DNA of 64,000 nucleotides, taken from NCBI RefSeq assembly GCF_002454115.1, contig NZ_DKIH01000009.1, positions 155,196 through 219,195 on the forward strand, written 5' to 3'. The notes below the pieces were generated by a model that worked only from the letters and a program-made list of their open reading frames with translations, was not told the origin of the DNA and searched no databases. How positions within the stretch are numbered: the stretch's first letter is position 1; each line of letters begins with the position of its first letter. The position numbers were made by a program, and so were the translations under genes. Below are positions 25,426 to 33,620 of this stretch, in pieces. This stretch comes from Sphingopyxis sp. UBA6723 (GTDB lineage Bacteria; Pseudomonadota; Alphaproteobacteria; Sphingomonadales; Sphingomonadaceae).

Positions 25426-26253
25426 TCACCCGGCCCGATGCAAGCCGAAGGGGACGACCTTGTTGTCCGCATCATGGCCAATATCGGCGCGGCCGAGATA
25501 GGGAATGTCGCACCGCGCGCACCAGCCCTGCACAATGGCCTCGGCTTCGATACCGAACGGTCGTTCGTTTTCGCGGATATCGCTGACCCGGCCAAGCCGC
25601 AGCCCCGCCAGTCCGCGCGGCCCCAGATAACTGGCGACATGGAAAAACGCTCGGTCGAAGGCATAGAGATATTCGCTGACCTCCTCGACCAGCAGCACAT
25701 GCCCCGCCAAGTCAGGTTCGAGCGGGGTGCCGAGCAGCATCGACAGCGTCATCAGGTTGAACGCCGCGTGGCGCGCGCCATGCTGCAATCCGTCCTCGCA
25801 AGCGCCCGGATCGCGCGCGACCAGCCAATCGAGCGCGCGCAGCACCGCCGCATCGCCGCCCTCGCGGCGGATATCGGCGACCATCGGGCCGTGCGCGACA
25901 TGGTCGAACCCGTCACGATACAGCGCCCCGAGTATATTGCCCTGATCCGAATAGCCAAGGAACGCCTTGCCACGCGCGACGTCGGTCATCGCCGCCACCG
26001 CATCCTCGGCGATCCGACACGCGCCATAACCGCCGCGCGCGAACCAGATCGCGTCGATGTCCGGGCGGTTGGCCATCTCGACCAATGCCGCGAAGCGATG
26101 CCCGTCCTCGCCCGCGAAATGACCGTGGGTGGCAAAACATTGCGGGTCGAAGATCAGCTCGACGTCGGGATAGCCCAGGCTGGCGAGCGCGCGCACGGCC
26201 TCGGCATCGTCGGGCAAAATGGGAGTTGAGGGGGCGACAATTCCGATACGCAT
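25426..26253 (-). CDS. ldcA: LD-carboxypeptidase (S66 family)
   Basis: Cytoplasmic serine peptidase that removes the terminal D-Ala from tetrapeptides during murein recycling. The sequence begins MRIGIVAPST, has the nucleophile region ARGGYGACRI followed by FLGYSDQGNIL, and later LLVEEVSEYLYAFDR, all arranged as in the S66 family. The 275 residues are near the usual length. It is divergent from mpl (157-base gap), which supports a recycling role for both. Confidence 0.85.
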   Translation of the reverse strand: MRIGIVAPSTPILPDDAEAVRALASLGYPDVELIFDPQCFATHGHFAGEDGHRFAALVEMANRPDIDAIWFARGGYGACRIAEDAVAAMTDVARGKAFLGYSDQGNILGALYRDGFDHVAHGPMVADIRREGGDAAVLRALDWLVARDPGACEDGLQHGARHAAFNLMTLSMLLGTPLEPDLAGHVLLVEEVSEYLYAFDRAFFHVASYLGPRGLAGLRLGRVSDIRENERPFGIEAEAIVQGWCARCDIPYLGRADIGHDADNKVVPFGLHRAG

Positions 26254-26273
26254 TATTCAGCCAACCCCAATTT

Positions 26274-26355
26274 CCGTTCGAATCGAGCGAAGTCGAGATG
26301 CCCCGCGGCCTTGCGCCATCTCGATGGGTGTCTCGACTTCGCTCGACACGAACGG
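26274..26355. repeat. Palindromic repeat, family 1 (copy b), between ldcA and mpl
   Basis: CCGTTCGAATCGAGCGAAGT on the left is mirrored by CTTCGCTCGACACGAACGG on the right. It occupies half of the divergent ldcA-mpl gap, so the promoters of both genes must lie in or beside the repeat. Confidence 0.85.
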
Positions 26356-26409
26356 GATTTGCGGCGAGCGCCGGTTGCAAACATTGCAGCAAGTCCATAT
26401 CGCGCCGCG

Positions 26410-27798
26410 ATGGCGGAAAACAAATCCTATTTCTTCTGCGGCATCGGCGGGTCGGGCATGTTGCCGCTGGCGATGATCGTCGCGGCGCGCGGGGCGAGCG
26501 TTTCAGGGTCGGATCGCAGCCGCGATCAAGGGCGCTCGCCTGAGAAATTCGCATGGCTCGAACGCCACGGGATCGCCTTCTACCCTCAGGACGGCAGCGG
26601 GCCGAAGGCGGGCCAGATTCTCATCGCCTCGGCCGCGATTGAGGATAGCGTTCCCGACATTGCCGCCGCCAACGCGCTCGGCCTTTCCCGCATGACCCGC
26701 GCCGACCTCAACGCCGCGCTGTTCAACGCCGCGACCCAGCCAATCGGGGTTGGCGGCACCAGCGGCAAGTCGACCGTCACCGGAATGATCGGCTGGATCC
26801 TCGCGAGAGCGGGCCGGAACCCTACGGTGATGAACGGCGCGGTGATGCGCAATTTCGCGAACGACGATCTGCCCTTTGCCAGCGCGCTGATTGGCGATGC
26901 GGAAACCTTCGTCAGCGAGGTCGACGAGAGCGACGGCTCCATCGCGCTCTACCGGCCCGACGTCGCGGTCGTCACCAATATCAGCCTCGACCACAAAAGC
27001 CTTGCCGAGTTGAACGCGCTATTCGGCGACTTCGCTGCGACAGCCCGCATCGCGGTGATCAACGCCGACGATCCCGAATCCGCGCCGCTGCTCGCGGGTC
27101 ACAACGTCATGCGCTTCGGATTCAGCGATGCCGCAGCGATCCGCGGCAGCGATTTCGAAGCCTTGCCCGATGGCTGCCGCTTCACCGTCAGCTTCGCCGG
27201 CGATCGGCACGCGGTGCGCCTGCGGATGCCCGGGCGCCACAATGCGATGAACGCCCTTGCGGCGATTGCCGCGGCGCGCGCGGTCAATGTTTCGGTCGCG
27301 CAGTCGGTCGCCGCCCTCGCCGATTTCGCTGGTCTCGCGCGCCGCTATGAGGTGTTGGGTCAAGCGAACGGCGTCACCGTCATCGACGATTTTGCGCACA
27401 ACCCCGACAAAGTTGCCGCAACCCTCGCCGCGGTCGCCGAGCTACCGGGCCGCGCGCTGCTGTTCTTCCAGCCGCACGGTTATGGCCCGCTACGCCAGAT
27501 GGGCAAGGAACTTGGAGCGAGCTTTGCCAAGGGGATGCGCGACGGCGACAAGCTCTATGTCTGCGATCCCGTCTATTTCGGCGGCACCGTCGACCGCAGC
27601 ATCGGCAGCGAGGCACTGGTCGCCGATATCGTCGCGGGCGGCGGCGATGCGGTGCATCTGACCACGCGTGCGCATTGCGGTGCAGCGATCCTCGACAAAG
27701 CAAAAGCAGGCGACCGCATCCTCATCCTCGGCGCGCGCGACGACACCCTGACCGAATTCGGGCATGAATTGCTGGCGAAGCTGGCTTCGCGCGCTTGA
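26410..27798 (+). CDS. mpl: Murein tripeptide ligase Mpl (Mur ligase family)
   Basis: Mpl ligates the recycled L-Ala-D-Glu-meso-DAP tripeptide to UDP-MurNAc. The 462-residue product has the Rossmann motif FFCGIGGSGMLPLAM, the P-loop GVGGTSGKSTVTGMI, EVDESDGSIALY and the C-terminal VIDDFAHNPDKVAATL. This pattern resembles MurC, but the GTSGKS loop and length suit Mpl, and murC is already present in the window. The ATG at 26410 begins MAENKSYFF. The rpsF promoter -35 overlaps its stop codon. Confidence 0.82.
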   Translation: MAENKSYFFCGIGGSGMLPLAMIVAARGASVSGSDRSRDQGRSPEKFAWLERHGIAFYPQDGSGPKAGQILIASAAIEDSVPDIAAANALGLSRMTRADLNAALFNAATQPIGVGGTSGKSTVTGMIGWILARAGRNPTVMNGAVMRNFANDDLPFASALIGDAETFVSEVDESDGSIALYRPDVAVVTNISLDHKSLAELNALFGDFAATARIAVINADDPESAPLLAGHNVMRFGFSDAAAIRGSDFEALPDGCRFTVSFAGDRHAVRLRMPGRHNAMNALAAIAAARAVNVSVAQSVAALADFAGLARRYEVLGQANGVTVIDDFAHNPDKVAATLAAVAELPGRALLFFQPHGYGPLRQMGKELGASFAKGMRDGDKLYVCDPVYFGGTVDRSIGSEALVADIVAGGGDAVHLTTRAHCGAAILDKAKAGDRILILGARDDTLTEFGHELLAKLASRA

Positions 27799-27822
27799 TT
27801 CCCCCGCGCAATTCTGTATAGG
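27795..27822 (+). promoter_or_regulatory. Promoter of rpsF-rpsR-rplI
   Basis: TTGATT (27795-27800) and TATAGG (27817-27822) are separated by 16 bases. The -35 overlaps the mpl stop codon. A transcript would start near 27829 and carry a leader of about 125 bases. Confidence 0.6.
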
Positions 27823-27833
27823 CGCCCTCATTC

Positions 27834-27940
27834 GGGGCGAGGCTCTATGCCGTCGCCCCGTTTGCTTTGCACCGATTCGCAAAGCGAGACGACAGCCGGA
27901 GGGGCCTGCGATTGGCGCAGGTCAGCGATCGGCCAAATCG
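27834..27940 (+). promoter_or_regulatory. Structured rpsF leader (candidate S6:S18 autoregulatory RNA)
   Basis: Successive hairpins are visible: GGGGCGA/TCGCCCC (27834-27840 with 27853-27859, inner GGC/GCC), GCTTTGC/GCAAAGC (27864-27870 with 27879-27885, loop ACCGATTC), CCTGCG/CGCAGG (27905-27910 with 27916-27921) and CGAT/ATCG. The S6:S18 complex is known to bind a CCG-containing structure in rpsF leaders; the ACCG loop is a candidate. The match to that motif is inference. Confidence 0.4.
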
Positions 27941-27953
27941 AAGGAAGCGCATC

Positions 27954-28331
27954 ATGCCGTTCTACGAGCATGTTTTTATCGCGCGTCAGGACCTGAGCCA
28001 GGCTCAGGTCGACGCGCTGGCGGAAACCGTCACCAATATCGTCACCGAATATAAGGGTGAGGTCCACAAGACCGAAACCTGGGGCCTGAAGCAGCTCGCC
28101 TACAAGATCCAGAAGAACCGCAAGGGTCATTATGTGATGTTGTCGGCTGAAGTGTCGGGCGAAGCGATTGCCGAGATCGAGCGTCAGGCGGCGATCAGCG
28201 AAGACATCATCCGCTGGATGACGATCAAGGTCGACGAACTTGAAAAAGGCCCGTCGGTCATGATGCGCAAGCAAGAACGTCGTGGCGGCCGCGGCGAACG
28301 TGGCGGTCGTGACCGCGACGGCGAAGAATAA
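27954..28331 (+). CDS. rpsF: 30S ribosomal protein S6
   Basis: Small-subunit protein that binds 16S rRNA as a dimer with S18. The 125 residues begin MPFYEHVFIARQDLS, have the S6 core with YKGEVHKTETWGLKQLAY and AISEDIIRWM, and end in a Gly/Arg/Glu-rich tail (RRGGRGERGGRDRDGEE). An AAGGAAG Shine-Dalgarno precedes the ATG. rpsR and rplI follow closely. Confidence 0.97.
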   Translation: MPFYEHVFIARQDLSQAQVDALAETVTNIVTEYKGEVHKTETWGLKQLAYKIQKNRKGHYVMLSAEVSGEAIAEIERQAAISEDIIRWMTIKVDELEKGPSVMMRKQERRGGRGERGGRDRDGEE

Positions 28332-28342
28332 GGATAACGATC

Positions 28343-28567
28343 ATGGCACGACCCTTTTTCCGCCGCCGCAAGACCTGCCCCTTCACTGCGAAGGACGCAC
28401 CGGTCATCGATTACAAGGACGTTCGCCTGCTCCAGGGTTACCTGTCGGAGCGTGGCAAGATCGTCCCGTCGCGGATTACCGCGGTGTCCGCAAAAAAGCA
28501 GCGTGAGCTGGCAAAAGCGATCAAACGCTCGCGCCACATCGGCCTGCTCCCCTACATTGTGAAGTAA
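28343..28567 (+). CDS. rpsR: 30S ribosomal protein S18
   Basis: Partner of S6 on the platform of the small subunit. The 74-residue product reads MARPFFRRRKTCPFTAKD, then VIDYKDVRLLQGYLSERGKI and ARHIGLLPY-like RHIGLLPYIVK at the end, all canonical. It starts 11 bases after the rpsF stop. Confidence 0.98.
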   Translation: MARPFFRRRKTCPFTAKDAPVIDYKDVRLLQGYLSERGKIVPSRITAVSAKKQRELAKAIKRSRHIGLLPYIVK

Positions 28568-28581
28568 GGAGGGCTGGTCTG

Positions 28582-29217
28582 ATGGAAATCATTCTGCTCG
28601 AACGTATCGAGAAACTCGGCGGCATCGGCGATGTCGTCAACGTCAAGAACGGCTTTGCCCGCAACTATTTGTTGCCCAACAACAAGGCACTGCGCGCGAA
28701 CGACACCAACCGCAAGCTGTTCGAAGCGAACCGCGGCAAGATCGAGGCCGATAACGCCGAACGTCGCAGCGAAGCCGAAGGCCGCGCCAAGGATATCGAC
28801 GGCAAGCAGATCGTCCTGATCCGCCAGGCGTCGAACACCGGCCAGCTTTATGGTTCGGTTTCGGTCCGCGACATCGTCGACGCGCTGGCCGAGGACGGCA
28901 TCACCGACATCGGCAAGTCGATGGTTGCGCTCGAACGTCCGATCAAGGCGCTCGGCCTGGTCGACGTCAAGGTCAAGCTGCACCCCGAAGTCATCGTGTC
29001 GGTCGGCGTCAACGTCGCCCGCTCGCCCGATGAAGCCGAGATGCAGAAGCAAGGCATCGACGTCATCGCCGCAATGTTCGAAGAAGAACAGGCCGAAGCC
29101 GTCGCCACGGCGCTCGAGCCCGACAGCGAAGACGAATTCGACGACGCCACGCCGCCGTCGGAACGCGCTGCCGAAACCAGCGACGACGCTGCGGACGAAG
29201 AGGGCGACAAGGCCTAA
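28582..29217 (+). CDS. rplI: 50S ribosomal protein L9, with acidic C-terminal extension
   Basis: Binds 23S rRNA and projects between ribosomes. The N-domain is typical (MEIILLERIEKLGGIGDVV, then VKNGFARNYLLPN), followed by the long helix and C-domain to about residue 150. The remaining 60 or so residues are strongly acidic (EEEQAEAVATALEPDSEDEF, then DDAADEEGDKA), making 211 residues against 149 in E. coli. It is the last gene of the unit; a strong terminator follows 28 bases downstream. Confidence 0.97.
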   Translation: MEIILLERIEKLGGIGDVVNVKNGFARNYLLPNNKALRANDTNRKLFEANRGKIEADNAERRSEAEGRAKDIDGKQIVLIRQASNTGQLYGSVSVRDIVDALAEDGITDIGKSMVALERPIKALGLVDVKVKLHPEVIVSVGVNVARSPDEAEMQKQGIDVIAAMFEEEQAEAVATALEPDSEDEFDDATPPSERAAETSDDAADEEGDKA

Positions 29218-29245
29218 TCTCCTTCCGCTTCGTTGCAAGACATAG

Positions 29246-29281
29246 AAAAGGCTCCGGAACCCAGCGTTCCGGAGCCTTTTT
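29246..29281 (+). terminator. Intrinsic terminator after rplI (bidirectional)
   Basis: AAAAGGCTCCGGAAC, a CCAGC loop and GTTCCGGAGCCTTTTT form a 15-bp stem ending in a T run on the plus strand and, by symmetry, on the minus strand. It would end rpsF-rpsR-rplI. Confidence 0.92.
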
Positions 29282-29340
29282 CGTTACCTACAAGAGCGGC
29301 GATGCAAACTTCAGAATAGCAGGCGGATATTTATTGATTT

Positions 29341-29418
29341 CGTCATCCCGGCGAAGGCCGGGATCTCACCCTCCCGATTTGAGACACCGGCGAGATCCCG
29401 GCCTTCGCCGGGATGACG
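29341..29418. repeat. Palindromic repeat, family 3 (full copy)
   Basis: CGTCATCCCGGCGAAGGCCG and its inverse CGGCCTTCGCCGGGATGACG flank a short centre (about 78 bases overall); each arm also folds on itself. A half copy is at 58759-58786. It lies between the rplI terminator and the 3' end of folE. Confidence 0.85.
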
Positions 29419-29458
29419 ATCATGTTATAACCGCCCGCTCGTCGAACAGCCCCGTCCC

Positions 29459-30061
29459 TCAATACCCCATCAAGCTCAGCACTTCCTTGCGGCTACGCTG
29501 GTCATCCAGAAAACAGCCGAGCAGGCGGCTCGTCACCATCCCCACCCCCGGGGTGCGCACGCCGCGCCCGGTCATGCAGCCATGCTGCGCGTCGATGACC
29601 ACGGCAACGCCATGCGGGTGCAGATTGTCCCAGATGCAGCGCGCGACTTCGGCGGTCAGCCGTTCCTGCACCTGCAATCGCCGCGCATAGCCGTTGAGCA
29701 CACGCGCCAGCTTGGAAATGCCAACGACGCGGTCGCGCGGCATATAGGCGATCGACGCCTTGCCGGTGATCGGCGCCATATGATGTTCGCAATGTGACTG
29801 GAACGGAATGTCTTTCAGCAGCACCAGCTCGTCATAGCCGCCAACCTCTTCAAAGGTACGCGCCAGATGGATCGCCGGATCGTCGGCATAACCGCTGCAA
29901 TACTCCTTCCATGCGCGCGCGACGCGCTTGGGTGTATCGAGCAACCCTTCGCGCGCCGGATCGTCGCCGGCCCACTCGATCAGCGTCCGCACCGCGTCCG
30001 CGACATGGTCGGGAACGACCACCTTGCCATCGGCGCCCAATTCAAATCTGCTGTCGCTCAT
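29459..30061 (-). CDS. folE: GTP cyclohydrolase I FolE
   Basis: Converts GTP to dihydroneopterin triphosphate, the first step of folate synthesis. The 200 residues show the zinc and active-site motifs FQSHCEHHMAPI and DAQHGCMTGRGV, plus GKASIAYMPRDRVVGISKL. The ATG at 30061 begins MSDSRFELG; the frame opens 11 codons earlier without an evident Shine-Dalgarno. Single gene on the minus strand, divergent from the receptor leader. Confidence 0.95.
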   Translation of the reverse strand: MSDSRFELGADGKVVVPDHVADAVRTLIEWAGDDPAREGLLDTPKRVARAWKEYCSGYADDPAIHLARTFEEVGGYDELVLLKDIPFQSHCEHHMAPITGKASIAYMPRDRVVGISKLARVLNGYARRLQVQERLTAEVARCIWDNLHPHGVAVVIDAQHGCMTGRGVRTPGVGMVTSRLLGCFLDDQRSRKEVLSLMGY

Positions 30062-30235
30062 CGCCCCACTTTCACTGTTGCATTCTTGCCGCACATTTCG
30101 GTGCGAATGCCTCGATTAACAAGGGCAGGGCAACAACAATAATGACTGGTACGCAAGTTTACGTTGCGGAAACTTGGCATTTTGCATTTTTGCAACTGCC
30201 CTATTTCATGTCACTTTCCGGATCGAACAAGTGGC

Positions 30236-30251
30236 TTGACGCTCGCGTCAA
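30236..30251. promoter_or_regulatory. Perfect 16-base palindrome, candidate operator
   Basis: TTGACGCTCGCGTCAA has 6-base arms (TTGACG/CGTCAA) around CTCG. Its TTGACG could double as a -35 element, and its shape resembles MerR-type sites such as LiuR operators. The bound factor is not known. It lies 263 bases before the receptor start; bases 30062-30235 upstream of it are AT-richer with no gene and probably hold the folE promoter. Confidence 0.5.
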
Positions 30252-30281
30252 CTAAGCGCACCTTTAGGTTGCATTACAGAA

Positions 30282-30498
30282 CCCGCCTAAGCGGGTCGTG
30301 ATCCGGAGAGGCCGGCGTTTTTCCCCGACGCCGGTGGGAGAGGACGATGACCAGCACAGCTGGCAAAAGGGATACCTATAGGCTTTCGGCCGTGCTGGTC
30401 GGACAGCCTTTGCCATGTCTGGTCTTATCCCCTCCCCTTACCACAACTTAAGTTTGGGCGGCCCCGCAGCACGCGGGATCGAAAAAGGGAGGTTATAA
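30282..30498 (+). promoter_or_regulatory. Long structured 5' leader of the TonB receptor
   Basis: Several stems are visible: ACCCGC/GCGGGT (30282-30297), CCGGCG/CGCCGG (30311-30333 region) between two GGAGAGG copies, GACCAGCAC (30349-30357) with GTGCTGGTC (30392-30400), and TGGCAAAAGG with CCTTTGCCA (30361-30414), which would cross the previous stem or replace it. A 34-codon ORF starts in the middle. The final GGGAGGTTATAA is the receptor's own Shine-Dalgarno. No Rfam class is recognised. Confidence 0.5.
30347..30451 (+). CDS. Short upstream ORF (34 codons) in the receptor leader
   Basis: An ATG at 30347 preceded by GGGAGAGGACG, a good Shine-Dalgarno, opens 34 codons (MTSTAGKRDTYRLSAVLVG, then QPLPCLVLSPPLTTT) ending in TAA at 30451, 48 bases before the receptor start. 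Its codons overlap both alternative stems of the leader, so translating ribosomes could choose between them. Expression is inferred only from the ribosome-binding site. I recognise no family. Confidence 0.45.
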   Translation: MTSTAGKRDTYRLSAVLVGQPLPCLVLSPPLTTT

Positions 30499-33400
30499 AT
30501 GAAGTTCAAGGCACTGATCGGGACGTCGATTCTTGCGATGGCGGTGGCGACACCGGCATGGGCGCAGGATCCGGCAGAAGAAGTGGAACGCGACGCTTTC
30601 GGCGGCGAAATCGTCGTCACGGCGCAGCGCCAGTCGGAACGTCTGCAGGACGTACCGATCGCTGTCAGCGCCTTTTCGACCGAAGCGCTCGAAGCGCAGC
30701 AGATCAAGACCCCGTCGGATCTGCAGCTGACGCTGCCCAACGTGACCTTTACAAAAACCAACTTTACCGGCGCCAGCTTTACCATCCGCGGCATCGGCGA
30801 TCTGTGCGTCGGCACCACGTGCGACAGCGCGACCGCAATCCACCTGAACGGCGACCCGCTGTTTTCGACCCGTCTATTCGAAACCGAATTCTACGATCTG
30901 GAACGTATCGAAGTGCTGCGCGGACCGCAGGGCACGCTGTTCGGTCGCAACGCGACCTCTGGTGTGGTCAACGTCATCACTGCCAAGCCCAAGCTTGGTA
31001 CCTTCGAAGCCGCCGCCGAAGCCGAATATGGAAATTATGATTCCATGAAGGGCAAGGCGATGGTCAACATCCCGCTCGGCGACACCATGGCATTCCGCGT
31101 TGCGGGCATCTACCTGAACCGCGACGGCTATACCAAGAACACGTTCCTCGACACCCGCATCGACGACCGCGATCTCTATTCGGTCCGCGGTTCGCTGCGC
31201 TGGGAGCCCAGCGACGACACGACGATCGACATTCTCGCGTCATACTTTCGCGAAAAGGATCAGCGCACGCGCATCCAGAAACAACAGTGTCAGCGCGATC
31301 CGACCGGTATCCTGGGCTGCTTGAACACGCGCCTCGACAATTCACCGTTCAACGGCAACGCGACCTTTACTGCAGCGCTGACCTCGCGCGAATTTCTGGC
31401 GATCCGCGGGATTCCGACCGCATTTGCGCTCGGCAGCCTTTATGGCCCCGACGTCTATGCCAACACGACGGTACCCGAAGATCCGCGGACGGTGAACACC
31501 GCCTATACGCCCAGCTATTTCACCAGCGAACTGACGATTCAGGGCCAGATCGAACATAATTTCGGCCCCGTTTCGCTGCAGGTGTCGGGCCAGTATCAAA
31601 AGGTCAAGCTGGACGCATCGCAGGATTATAACAGCAACGTCGGCAACCGCGCGCTCTATGCGGGCGGTCTGGCGACGTTGCAGGCAGCGGCAAACGGCGG
31701 GCTCGGTGCCGGCTTTACACCCTATTTCGCGCCGGTCGCCGCGGCGATCATTCCCAATGGTCCGACGGGGCAGCTCTGCACCTCGCTCGCGGAAGAAACG
31801 GGCTATGGCTCCTACGGCGGCAACAAGATCTGTAGCGACCAGTCGCTGCAGTTCGACCGGTCGAACCAGTATAACAGCAGCTGGTCGGTCGAAGGCATTT
31901 TGTCGAGCGACCTCGACGGCCCGTTCAACTTCCTGGTGGGCGGCATCTATGCCGATTATCACCTGACCGAGAACAGCTATTATGTGAACGCCTTCCCGAT
32001 CGATTATCTGACCGGGGTGTTGGGGGCGTTCACTGCGGCGACCAATCCGCCGGCCGCCGGTGGCCCACTGCCTCCGTCGTTCCTCGCGACGCCATTCTTC
32101 CGCAACAACACCGACGACCTCAAGATCACCTCTTACGGTCTGTTCGGCGAAGCCTATTTCGAGTTCAACGACCGGCTGAAACTGACCGCCGGTCTGCGAT
32201 ACAACAACGACAAAAAGGCGGTGACGGCGCGCTCGACGCTGGCCAGCTTCCTGGCGCCGCACGGCGGCACGACCGGCACCGTGTTCGATTCGCCGTTCGT
32301 CGGATCGTTCGACGCCGACCCCGGCACGCCGGGCAATCAGATCATCCAGGCGCGATCGGTCAAATTCAACAAGCTGACCGGACGCGCGGTGCTCGATTTC
32401 AAGATCACCGACGACAATCTGATCTATGCATCCTACTCGCGCGGCTACAAATCGGGCGGCATCAACCCGCCGCTGCAGCCGATCTTTGCGGTGCCCGAAA
32501 GCTTCCTGCCCGAACAGATCGACGCGTTCGAAATCGGCTCGAAGAACAGCTTCGGTAACGGCGCGCTCCAACTGAACCTGACGGCCTTTTACTACAAATA
32601 TAAGGATCTGCAGCTGAGCAAGATTGTCGCCCGCACCGCGGTCAACGACAATGTCAGCGCCAACATCTATGGCTTCGAAGCCGAAGCCATCGTGCGGCCG
32701 GATCCCGATGTCGTCGTCAACCTGGGCTTCAGCTACCTGCACAGCAAGGTCAGCGAAGACAAGTTCACCAGCAACCCGCGTGACTTTGGCGGTGGCCGCG
32801 CCGATGCGGTGATCATCAAGGACATCACCAATGCCGCCAACTGCGCCGTTGCATCACGCTCGGGCAACGCAGCTGGCGTCAACAGCTTCGTGAATGGTGT
32901 TCAGACGCTCATCAACCTGGGGATCGTTCCAGGGGTTCAAGGCGGCGCTGGACTACAGCCAACGACGACCTTTCCAGCCGATGGCGGCATCGCTTCGACA
33001 GGTGCGTTCAGCATCTGCTCGGTCTTGGAAGCGGCTGCCGCAGGCGCATTTGCCAATCTACCCGCTCCTGTCGCGGGACTGTCCGTCAACCCTGTCACGC
33101 TCGGCGGGGTCGATTACTTTTCCGCCGGCGTGCCCGTCAATATCAAGGGCAACGAATTGCCGCAGGCACCGAACTACAAGTTCAGCGCGGGCGTCCAATA
33201 TACCGCCCGGCTGAGCAACGGCGACATGACGCTCGTCCCGCGCGTTGACCTTGCCTACACCGGCGAAAGCTATGGCAGCATCTTCAACGGCAACGTCAAC
33301 CGGATCAAAGGCTATGCTCAGGTCAATGCCCAGCTGCAGTTGAACGGCGCCGACGACAAATGGTATGTCAAAGGCTTCATCCAGAACATCTTTGACGCCA

Positions 33401-33507
33401 ACAGCGTCACTGGCCTGTACATCACCGACCAGTCGTCGGGGAACTACACCAACATCTTCACCCTCGAACCACGCCGCTACGGCATCGCGGCGGGTGTGAA
33501 GTTCTAA
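30499..33507 (+). CDS. TonB-dependent receptor
   Basis: Outer membrane transporter of the large sphingomonad receptor group. The 1002 residues have a signal peptide (MKFKALIGTSILAMAVATP, cleaved after AWAQ), a TonB box EIVVTAQ, the plug motifs TIRGIG and EVLRGPQGTLFGRNATSG, the KSGG-type SYSRGYKSGGINPPL segment, and a C-terminal barrel strand ending GVKF with terminal Phe. The start has GGGAGG upstream. No neighbouring enzyme or regulator hints at the substrate. A long leader precedes it and a shared terminator follows. Confidence 0.93.
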   Translation: MKFKALIGTSILAMAVATPAWAQDPAEEVERDAFGGEIVVTAQRQSERLQDVPIAVSAFSTEALEAQQIKTPSDLQLTLPNVTFTKTNFTGASFTIRGIGDLCVGTTCDSATAIHLNGDPLFSTRLFETEFYDLERIEVLRGPQGTLFGRNATSGVVNVITAKPKLGTFEAAAEAEYGNYDSMKGKAMVNIPLGDTMAFRVAGIYLNRDGYTKNTFLDTRIDDRDLYSVRGSLRWEPSDDTTIDILASYFREKDQRTRIQKQQCQRDPTGILGCLNTRLDNSPFNGNATFTAALTSREFLAIRGIPTAFALGSLYGPDVYANTTVPEDPRTVNTAYTPSYFTSELTIQGQIEHNFGPVSLQVSGQYQKVKLDASQDYNSNVGNRALYAGGLATLQAAANGGLGAGFTPYFAPVAAAIIPNGPTGQLCTSLAEETGYGSYGGNKICSDQSLQFDRSNQYNSSWSVEGILSSDLDGPFNFLVGGIYADYHLTENSYYVNAFPIDYLTGVLGAFTAATNPPAAGGPLPPSFLATPFFRNNTDDLKITSYGLFGEAYFEFNDRLKLTAGLRYNNDKKAVTARSTLASFLAPHGGTTGTVFDSPFVGSFDADPGTPGNQIIQARSVKFNKLTGRAVLDFKITDDNLIYASYSRGYKSGGINPPLQPIFAVPESFLPEQIDAFEIGSKNSFGNGALQLNLTAFYYKYKDLQLSKIVARTAVNDNVSANIYGFEAEAIVRPDPDVVVNLGFSYLHSKVSEDKFTSNPRDFGGGRADAVIIKDITNAANCAVASRSGNAAGVNSFVNGVQTLINLGIVPGVQGGAGLQPTTTFPADGGIASTGAFSICSVLEAAAAGAFANLPAPVAGLSVNPVTLGGVDYFSAGVPVNIKGNELPQAPNYKFSAGVQYTARLSNGDMTLVPRVDLAYTGESYGSIFNGNVNRIKGYAQVNAQLQLNGADDKWYVKGFIQNIFDANSVTGLYITDQSSGNYTNIFTLEPRRYGIAAGVKF

Positions 33508-33530
33508 CCGACCCGGCGGCAACGCCAACA

Positions 33531-33571
33531 AAAAGCCCCGGCCTCTCCATCGAGAGGCCGGGGTTTCTTTT
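33531..33571. terminator. Bidirectional terminator between two convergent TonB receptors
   Basis: CCCCGGCCTCTC and GAGAGGCCGGGG form a 12-bp stem with a CATC loop, preceded by AAAAA and followed by TTTCTTTT, so a T run follows the hairpin on both strands. It lies 24 bases after one receptor and 50 bases after the other. Confidence 0.9.
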
Positions 33572-33620
33572 ATCCGCCGATCGGGAGGGCCGGGGCATCG
33601 CCGCCCCGACCCTTACCCGA

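Noticed and set aside
30282..30297. Terminator at the start of the receptor leader
   Set aside because: ACCCGC/GCGGGT is short and followed by CGTGATCC rather than a T run.
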